Shown here in pieces: positions 58,687 to 64,000 of a DNA stretch of 64,000 nt. Numbering within the stretch: position 1 is the first letter of the stretch; every line of letters begins with the position of its first letter. Source of the stretch: Sphingomonadales bacterium 12-68-11 (GTDB lineage: Bacteria; Pseudomonadota; Alphaproteobacteria; Sphingomonadales; Sphingomonadaceae); assembly GCA_002279825.1 (NCBI GenBank), contig NCCV01000003.1:677643-741642 (forward strand), written 5' to 3'. The notes under the pieces were generated by a model. The model saw only the letters and a program-made list of their open reading frames with translations. It did not search any database and had not been told where the DNA came from. Both the position numbers and the translations under genes were made by a program.

Positions 58687-59334
58687 TCAGCCTTCGTCGG
58701 TCTCGTCGAGCAGCCAGTCGGGCGTATCGCTGCCGAGGTCGCGGACAAACGTCCAGACATCGACGCTCTCGATCGCGTCGTTGAGCGAGCCGGCAATCAC
58801 GGTCCCGTCCTTGTCGCGCGTCACCGAAGCGATATCGGCCACGAAGCGGACCGCGATGCGGGCCTTGCCGCCGTCCACCGAGGCCGACTCGACCGTGGTG
58901 TCCTCGATCCGAATCAGGCGGTTGTCGAGCGTCTCGCCGGCGGCCAGGCGCGCGTCGATCGCACCGGCGAAGCTTTCGTAAACGTCGCTGTCGCACAGCT
59001 GCGCGAGTTCTTCCTTGTCGCCGCGCCAGAACGCTTCGAGGACCATGCGGTAAGCGCCCTTGGCGCCTTCGAGGAAGGCGAGCAGGTCGAACCGGCGGTC
59101 GGCCGCGGAAATGTCACGCAGGCCGCGCTCGATCGCCGGGGCGAAATCGCCGACTTCGCTGTTGGCGCGCGGCGCTTCGGCGAGCGGAGCGGGCCGCGGG
59201 GCGGCGCTCTCGCTGCGATCGAACCGAGTCGGCACGGGCTCTTCCTCATGCTCGGCGCGCCGGCCGAGGACCGCGTAGAGCCGCAGGCCCAGAAATGCGG
59301 CGATCATGGCCAGAATGACGATCTCAACGAACAC
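58687..59334 (-). CDS. Tim44/TimA-domain protein
   Basis: A 215-residue inner-membrane-associated protein: an N-terminal anchor helix (VEIVILAMIAAFLGLRLYAVL), a charged linker and a C-terminal Tim44-like domain (AYRMVLEAFWRGDKEELAQL, later ESVDVWTFVRDLGSDTPDWLL). In alphaproteobacteria TimA is the relative of mitochondrial Tim44 and commonly lies near secB, mltA and smr, as here. GTG start at 59334. A role in protein export or membrane assembly is inferred from the family. It is divergent from secB across a 208-nt spacer. Confidence 0.88.
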   Translation of the reverse strand: MFVEIVILAMIAAFLGLRLYAVLGRRAEHEEEPVPTRFDRSESAAPRPAPLAEAPRANSEVGDFAPAIERGLRDISAADRRFDLLAFLEGAKGAYRMVLEAFWRGDKEELAQLCDSDVYESFAGAIDARLAAGETLDNRLIRIEDTTVESASVDGGKARIAVRFVADIASVTRDKDGTVIAGSLNDAIESVDVWTFVRDLGSDTPDWLLDETDEG

Positions 59335-59542
59335 GGATCAGGTCTCGCTACTTTCCGCGGCAGAGGTGCCGACGCGGACGGTTTGCAACCGTGCCTCAAA
59401 TAGGGGCAGATTGTAAATGAACAACGTCTGTCTTGCCCACTTCGATCCGCCGGCGGCGCTTTTCCGGCGAGGCGTTGCGGCGGCGCCATGCGGGTGCTAG
59501 CGCGCGGCCACGTTTTTCCTCTCCTCATCCGAAAGTTGCACC

Positions 59543-60070
59543 ATGGCCGACGAAGGCGACGTCCTGACCGATCTCAACAGCCCCACTGCCGCCACCGGAA
59601 ACGGCGCGGACACGCAGCCGATCGCCGGACTGGTCTCGCAGTATGTGAAGGATCTCTCGGTCGAGAATCCGCGCGCGCCGGAAAGCTTCCAGTGGACCGA
59701 GCAGCCCCAGCTCGACGTCCAGTTCAACATCGGCTCGAAGAAGCTCAACGACGAGATGAGCGAAGTCGAGCTGAAGATCTCGGCGCACGCCAAGACCGGC
59801 ACCGGCACCGCCTATATCGTCGAGCTGGCCTATTGCGCGGTGATCGGCATGCGCAACCTCAGCGACGAACAGAAGCATGCCTTCACGTATGCCGAAGCGC
59901 CGCGGATCCTGTTCCCGTTCGCCCGCCGGATCATCGCCGATGCCGTGCGCGATGCCGGCTTCGCGCCGCTGCTGCTCGACCCGATCGATTTCAACGCGCT
60001 CTATGCCCAGCAGCTGCAGGCCCGCCTGCAGGAAGGCCCGGGCGAAGGTCTGCCGGTCGGCCAGGCCTGA
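59543..60070 (+). CDS. secB: Protein-export chaperone SecB
   Basis: Tetrameric cytosolic chaperone that keeps preproteins unfolded for SecA. 175 residues. YVKDLSVENPRAPESFQW, then KISAHAKTGTGTAYIVELAYCAVI and PRILFPFARRIIADAVRDAGF are the standard SecB blocks. A flexible N-terminal stretch of about 30 residues and an acidic/Pro tail are normal in this class. It is followed 27 nt later by murJ. Confidence 0.96.
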   Translation: MADEGDVLTDLNSPTAATGNGADTQPIAGLVSQYVKDLSVENPRAPESFQWTEQPQLDVQFNIGSKKLNDEMSEVELKISAHAKTGTGTAYIVELAYCAVIGMRNLSDEQKHAFTYAEAPRILFPFARRIIADAVRDAGFAPLLLDPIDFNALYAQQLQARLQEGPGEGLPVGQA

Positions 60071-60097
60071 GGTAACGCCGAGGGCGACGCCCGCGCC

Positions 60098-61696
60098 GTG
60101 AGCAGCCTCGTCCGCAGCGTCGGCACGATCGGCGGGCTGACCGCGGTCAGCCGCGTGTTCGGCTTCGTCCGCGACATGCTGCTGGCGCGCGTGCTCGGCG
60201 CCGGCCTCGCCGCCGATGCGTGGCAGCTCGCCTTCACATTGCCCAACACCTTCCGCCGCCTGTTCGCCGAAGGCGCGTTCTCGGTGGCGTTCGTGCCGAT
60301 GTACACGCGCGCGCTGCACGCGGAAGACGGAGAGAACGCCGCCGAACGCTTCGCCAACGAGGTGCTGGCGGTATTCGTGTGGGTACTGCTCGGCTTCTCG
60401 GCGCTGGCGATGATCGCGATGCCGGGGATCGTCTGGCTGCTCGCGCGCGAATACCAGAGCATACCCGGCAAGTTCGAGCTCGCCGTCTCGCTGAGCCGAA
60501 TCACGTTCCCTTACCTGATGCTGGTCAGCCTGGTGGCGATGCTGTCGGGCCTGCTCAACGCGCGTTCGCGGTTCGCGCCGGGCGCCTTCGCGCCGGTGCT
60601 GCTCAACCTGACGCTGATCGCGGGGATCCTCGCCGGCTATTCTCTGCGCGAGCATTATACCGGCAGCGACGTGACCGTGGCCTATGCCCAGGCGGTGGCG
60701 CTGGCGATCGCGGGTCTGGTGCAGCTCGGTTACATGTCCTGGGCGACGCGCAAGGCCGGGGTGCGGCTCAAGGTGCGACTGCCGCGACTCACGCCCGAAG
60801 TGCGGCGGCTCGGCCTGCTGATCCTGCCGGCGACGTTCGGCGCGGGCATCTACCAGATCAGCCAGCTGGTCGACACGTTCTTCGCCACCTCGCTCCCGCA
60901 GGGTTCGCTGACCTTGCTCAAGCTGGCCGACCGGCTCAACCAGATGCCGCTCGGGATTTTCGGAATCGCGCTCGGCACCGCGATCCTGCCGATGCTGGCC
61001 CGCCACATCCAGCAGGGACACTCCGCCGAAGCGCAGCGGCTCCAGGCCAACGCGGTCGAAGTCGGCACGCTGCTGACTCTGCCCGCCGCCGCCGCGCTGG
61101 CGATCTGCGCCCCCGCATTCGTGACCGCGTTCTTCGTCGGCGGGCGGATGACCGAGGCGGACGGGGCGGTGATGGCGCAGATCGTCATGGCGCTCGTGGC
61201 CGGCCTGCCCGCCTATGTGCTGGTCAAGGTGTTCCAGCCCGCGTTCTTCAGCCGCGAGGATACGCGCACTCCAGTCGCGGTCGCGGCAGGCGCGCTGACG
61301 CTCAACATCGCGCTCAATTTCTGGGTCGTGCCGCGGTACGGGATCGTCGGGCTGGCCGCGGCGACAGCCTTTACGGCCACGCTCAACGTCGCCGCGCTCT
61401 ACACGGTTCTGCAGTTGCGCGGGTGGTTCCACCTGACCGGACAGCTCGCCGGGCGGATCGCGCGCCAGCTACTCGCGACCGCGGCAATGAGCGCGCTGCT
61501 GTGGTTTCTGATGCCGCGGATGGCCGATCTGTACGGGGGCAACGTGCTCGAACGGGTCGCTTCGCTGGCGGTGCTGGTCGGCGCGGGCTTGGCCGCGTTC
61601 TTCGCGGTCGCGTTCATCATCGGCGCGATCGACAAGGACCTGCTCGCGCAGCTGCGCCGCCGCCGCAAGCCGGAACCGGTCAACCTCTCCGAGTAG
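60098..61696 (+). CDS. murJ: Lipid II flippase MurJ
   Basis: Moves lipid II across the inner membrane for peptidoglycan synthesis. 532 residues with about 14 helices. N-terminal LTAVSRVFGFVRDMLLARVLG, then LPNTFRRLFAEGAFSVAFVP and QISQLVDTFFATSLPQGSLT are diagnostic MviN/MurJ blocks; conserved Arg residues lining the cavity are present in the first two. GTG start at 60098. Downstream of secB on the same strand. Confidence 0.95.
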   Translation: MSSLVRSVGTIGGLTAVSRVFGFVRDMLLARVLGAGLAADAWQLAFTLPNTFRRLFAEGAFSVAFVPMYTRALHAEDGENAAERFANEVLAVFVWVLLGFSALAMIAMPGIVWLLAREYQSIPGKFELAVSLSRITFPYLMLVSLVAMLSGLLNARSRFAPGAFAPVLLNLTLIAGILAGYSLREHYTGSDVTVAYAQAVALAIAGLVQLGYMSWATRKAGVRLKVRLPRLTPEVRRLGLLILPATFGAGIYQISQLVDTFFATSLPQGSLTLLKLADRLNQMPLGIFGIALGTAILPMLARHIQQGHSAEAQRLQANAVEVGTLLTLPAAAALAICAPAFVTAFFVGGRMTEADGAVMAQIVMALVAGLPAYVLVKVFQPAFFSREDTRTPVAVAAGALTLNIALNFWVVPRYGIVGLAAATAFTATLNVAALYTVLQLRGWFHLTGQLAGRIARQLLATAAMSALLWFLMPRMADLYGGNVLERVASLAVLVGAGLAAFFAVAFIIGAIDKDLLAQLRRRRKPEPVNLSE

Positions 61697-61896
61697 GGTT
61701 TCGCGCGCAGCAGATTGTGATATGCGCGCTGGCGATGGATACGACCGGCCTCCTGCGTAAGACGCCCCGCCTCCTGGCGCGCGGCCGGGCGGCCCCCTTG
61801 CCGATCGGGCGATGGCCGAGCAGCGCCACCGTGTGAGCGCCCGCCCGGGCTTTCGGGCATCGTCCGTCCCTAGACTTCTGAATTGAGGCCATCGCC

Positions 61897-62952
61897 ATGC
61901 GCATCGTTTCCGGCATCCAGCCCACCGGCTCCCTGCACCTCGGCAACTATCTCGGCGCCATCCGCAACTGGGTGCGGATGCAGGACGGGATGGAGCCGGG
62001 CAACCGCGCCCAAGCAGCCGAAGGCGGGAGCGCACAAAAGAACCAGTGCCTGTTCTTCCTCGCCGATCTCCACGCGATCAGTCTGCCGCACACGCCCGCC
62101 GACCTGCACTCCGCCACGCTGGAGATGGCGGCGGCGCTGGTCGCCTGCGGGATCGATCCCGACCGCTCGATCCTGTTCAACCAGGCCCAGGTGCCCGCCC
62201 ATGCCGAACTGCAGTGGCTGCTGAGCGGCACCGCGCGGATGGGCTGGCTCAATCGCATGACGCAGTGGAAGGACAAGGCGGGCAAGAACCGCGAAGGCCA
62301 AAGCGTGGCGCTGTTCGCCTATCCGGTGCTGCAGGCGGCCGACGTGCTGCTCTATCAGGCGACCCACGTGCCGGTCGGCGAGGACCAGAAGCAGCATCTC
62401 GAACTGGCCCGCGACATCGCGCAGAAGTTCAACAACGACTTCTGCCCCGAAGACGCGCCGCTGTTCACTCTGCCAGATCCGATCATCCCGCCGCAGGCAG
62501 CGCGGATCATGTCGCTGCGCGACGGCAGCGCCAAGATGTCGAAGTCCGACCCCAGCGACATGAGCCGGATCAACCTTGCCGACGATCCCGACACGATCAT
62601 GCAGAAGGTCCGCAAAGCCAAGACCGATCCCGAGCCGCTGCCGAGCGAGGAAGCCGGCCTGGCCGGTCGCCCCGAAGCGCTCAACCTGGTGACGATCTAC
62701 GCCGCGCTCGGCGACCAGTCGGTGGCCGACGTGCTGGCCGAGCACGGCGGTCAGGGCTTCGGCGCGTTCAAGCCCGCGCTCGGCGAACGGCTGGTCGAGA
62801 CGCTCGCGCCCATCTCGCAAAGGTTCATCGCGCTGCTCGAAGACCGCGAGGCGCTCGACGCGATCCTCGCGCGCGGCGCTGCCCGGGCGCGCCTGCTGGC
62901 CGGGCCGACGCTCGATGCCACCTATCGCGCGCTCGGGCTGGTGCGCGGTTAG
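61897..62952 (+). CDS. trpS: Tryptophanyl-tRNA synthetase
   Basis: Class Ic synthetase charging tRNA-Trp. 351 residues. HIGH-type motif HLGN (14-17) in SGIQPTGSLHLGNYLGA and KMSKS at 213-217. Between the first two strands, residues about 31-48 (GMEPGNRAQAAEGGSAQK) are an insert absent from the compact E. coli-type enzyme, lying just before the QCLFFLADLHAI strand. The 200-nt upstream region shows no T-box or Trp-codon leader peptide. Confidence 0.95.
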   Translation: MRIVSGIQPTGSLHLGNYLGAIRNWVRMQDGMEPGNRAQAAEGGSAQKNQCLFFLADLHAISLPHTPADLHSATLEMAAALVACGIDPDRSILFNQAQVPAHAELQWLLSGTARMGWLNRMTQWKDKAGKNREGQSVALFAYPVLQAADVLLYQATHVPVGEDQKQHLELARDIAQKFNNDFCPEDAPLFTLPDPIIPPQAARIMSLRDGSAKMSKSDPSDMSRINLADDPDTIMQKVRKAKTDPEPLPSEEAGLAGRPEALNLVTIYAALGDQSVADVLAEHGGQGFGAFKPALGERLVETLAPISQRFIALLEDREALDAILARGAARARLLAGPTLDATYRALGLVRG

Positions 62953-63010
62953 GACCAAGGCAAACGGCGACTCACTCCGTCCTGTCCGATGCAGGGCGGG
63001 CAGGCCTTGC

Positions 63011-63045
63011 GCGGCGGCGGAGTCGCCCCCCGCCTCCGCCGCCGC
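63011..63045. other. GC-rich hairpin after trpS
   Basis: GCGGCGGCGGAG (63011-63022) and CTCCGCCGCCGC (63034-63045) are perfect 12-bp arms with an 11-nt loop. On the plus strand it is followed by TTAAAAAA rather than a T run, so a standard terminator is doubtful; it may still pause or protect the trpS transcript. It lies in a 229-nt gap without a gene. Confidence 0.5.
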
Positions 63046-63181
63046 TTAAAAAACTGCTGGTTTTCCGTTGCTTGCATTCAAGAGATGTTCAGCCGGTCGC
63101 GCCTATGACACCATTTATCCTCGGCTGCGTATTATGGTCAGGAATGCGTCCGCAGCGCCGCCTGTTCGAAAGACCCAAGTC

Positions 63182-63877
63182 ATGAGTAAGATCGCCAAAA
63201 TTGTTCGCGGCACCAAGCTGGCGTTCGCGCCGCTTGCGCTCGGTGCGCTGGCCGCCTGCGCGTCCGGCTTCAACGCCGACGTGTCGCGGTTCGAGAGCCA
63301 GCTCCCGGCCCCCCAAGGCCAGACTTTTGCCGTCGTCGCCGACGATCAGCGACTTGCCGGCGGGCTCGAGTTCAGCCGCTATGCGCAGGTCGTCTCCGAC
63401 AAGATGGCCGCGCTCGGCTATCGTCCGGTTGCGAATGTGAGCGAGGCGACGCTGGTCGTGCGCTTCGACTACGGCGTCGATCGCGGGCGCGAGCGTATTC
63501 GTTCGTCCATCCGCGATCCGTTCTACGATTCCTGGTACAGTTACCAGCCGGTCGCCTATCGCGACCGCAACGGCAACGTGCGCGTGACTTACGTTCCGAC
63601 GCGGCAGTGGGGCTACGGCTGGAACGACCCATGGCTCAACGACGTCGATAGCTACACCGTCTACACCAGCGGCATCGAGCTGAAGATCGACCGCGCCTCC
63701 GACGGGCAGCGGCTGTTCGAAGGCAAGGCGGAGGCGGCCTCGCTTTCCAACCGGCTGCAGTACCTGGTGCCCAACCTGGTCGAAGCGATGTTCACCGACT
63801 TCCCGGGCAACTCGGGCGAGACGGTGCGCATCTCGGTCGCGCCCGAGGACCAGCCGGTGCAGCGCGGCCGCCGCTAA
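63182..63877 (+). CDS. DUF4136 lipoprotein
   Basis: A 231-residue predicted lipoprotein. The signal ends in the lipobox LAACAS near residue 23; ATG at 63182 gives a normal signal, whereas longer in-frame starts do not. The mature part is a DUF4136 domain: GQTFAVVADDQRLAGGLEF, ALGYRPVANVSEATLVVRFDYG, and the tail VPNLVEAMFTDFPGNSGETV. A Tyr/Trp-rich loop lies at the centre. The family is periplasmic-facing with unknown function. Confidence 0.85.
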   Translation: MSKIAKIVRGTKLAFAPLALGALAACASGFNADVSRFESQLPAPQGQTFAVVADDQRLAGGLEFSRYAQVVSDKMAALGYRPVANVSEATLVVRFDYGVDRGRERIRSSIRDPFYDSWYSYQPVAYRDRNGNVRVTYVPTRQWGYGWNDPWLNDVDSYTVYTSGIELKIDRASDGQRLFEGKAEAASLSNRLQYLVPNLVEAMFTDFPGNSGETVRISVAPEDQPVQRGRR

Positions 63878-63899
63878 GCGATCTCACTACCGTCTCCTG

Positions 63900-63929
63900 A
63901 AAGGGCGGGCCTAGGTCCGCCCTTTTTTG
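63900..63929. terminator. Intrinsic terminator between convergent DUF4136 and dut genes
   Basis: AAAGGGCGG and CCGCCCTTT form a 9-bp stem around GCCTAGGT, followed by TTTTTT on the plus strand. It lies 22 nt after the lipoprotein stop and directly at the dut stop, so it could serve both directions. Confidence 0.88.
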
Positions 63930-64000
63930 TCACCCGAGCGCGGCGTGGCCGCCGGTCGAGCCGAAGCCGCCCGCGCCGCGTTCGGTCTCGTCGAGCGTGT
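63930..64000 (-). CDS. dut: dUTP diphosphatase, C-terminal end only
   Basis: The last 23 codons of a minus-strand gene entering from the right edge. The reading frame ends TLDETERGAGGFGSTGGHAALG, containing the dUTPase motif 5 (RGxGGFGSTG) that closes over the nucleotide base. dUTPase hydrolyses dUTP to dUMP, preventing uracil misincorporation. The rest is outside the window. Confidence 0.88.
   Translation of the reverse strand, partial: TLDETERGAGGFGSTGGHAALG

Noticed and set aside
61697..61896. T-box or attenuator in front of trpS
   Set aside because: No T-box sequence, no Trp-rich leader peptide and no alternative hairpins could be seen.
63011..63045. Rho-independent terminator for trpS
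   Set aside because: Strong hairpin but followed by an A-rich, not T-rich, stretch on the transcribed strand; listed only as a hairpin.

Overview
The window is about 64 kb of GC-rich chromosome from an alphaproteobacterium, most likely Sphingomonadales (Sphingomonas, Novosphingobium or Erythrobacteraceae type). The case rests on several features together: a NepR/EcfG general-stress module with an HWE kinase, CycM-like cytochrome c next to pheA, a secB-timA-mltA-smr neighbourhood, DUF1272 and DUF4136 proteins, a TonB receptor, and abundant short palindromic intergenic repeats. This is inference from gene content; there is no rRNA to confirm it.

Layout. 1-4.8 kb: a minus-strand two-partner secretion operon (transporter, exoprotein, then a translationally coupled L,D-transpeptidase) below a tandem-PilZ protein. 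6.1-8.4 kb: a HupE-like membrane protein and a metallo-beta-lactamase-fold protein. 8.5-10.6 kb: modABC molybdate uptake. 10.6-14.5 kb: a CHASE-HWE sensor kinase divergent from nepR-ecfG, with a two-way EcfG promoter between them. 14.6-24.1 kb: housekeeping genes (sodB, a dicarboxylate symporter, glmM, thiD, a LOG protein, tRNA-Gln, ppx/gppA, rlmE, cytochrome c, pheA). 24.1-30.2 kb: a tightly overlapping DUF4129-DUF4350-MoxR-DUF58-SpoIIM-RDD operon whose last gene has a broken N-terminus. 30.2-36.1 kb: isoaspartyl peptidase, GNAT, a Kef-type antiporter, a His-rich exported protein and a TonB receptor. 36.2-45 kb: ispG, small envelope proteins, two more L,D-transpeptidase-type proteins, a DMT transporter, acnA and a self-regulated membrane protein/XRE pair.

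45-64 kb: ruvA and ruvB separated by a parDE toxin-antitoxin pair, a lipid kinase, aroC, a lower-GC stretch with a DUF4304-like gene, a peroxide-defence block (ahpC, ahpF, katG), the smr-mltA-timA / secB-murJ cell-envelope block, trpS, a DUF4136 lipoprotein and the end of dut.

Recurring themes are envelope and peptidoglycan remodelling (three L,D-transpeptidase-type proteins, MltA, MurJ, GlmM), stress response (EcfG, SodB, AhpCF, KatG) and mobile palindromic repeats. Two of those repeats lie inside coding sequence, in smr and in the 5' end of mltA. The most unusual non-coding signal is a five-copy, 21-bp-phased repeat array upstream of ruvA. It ends in a 27-bp element that recurs in the same orientation upstream of ispG.
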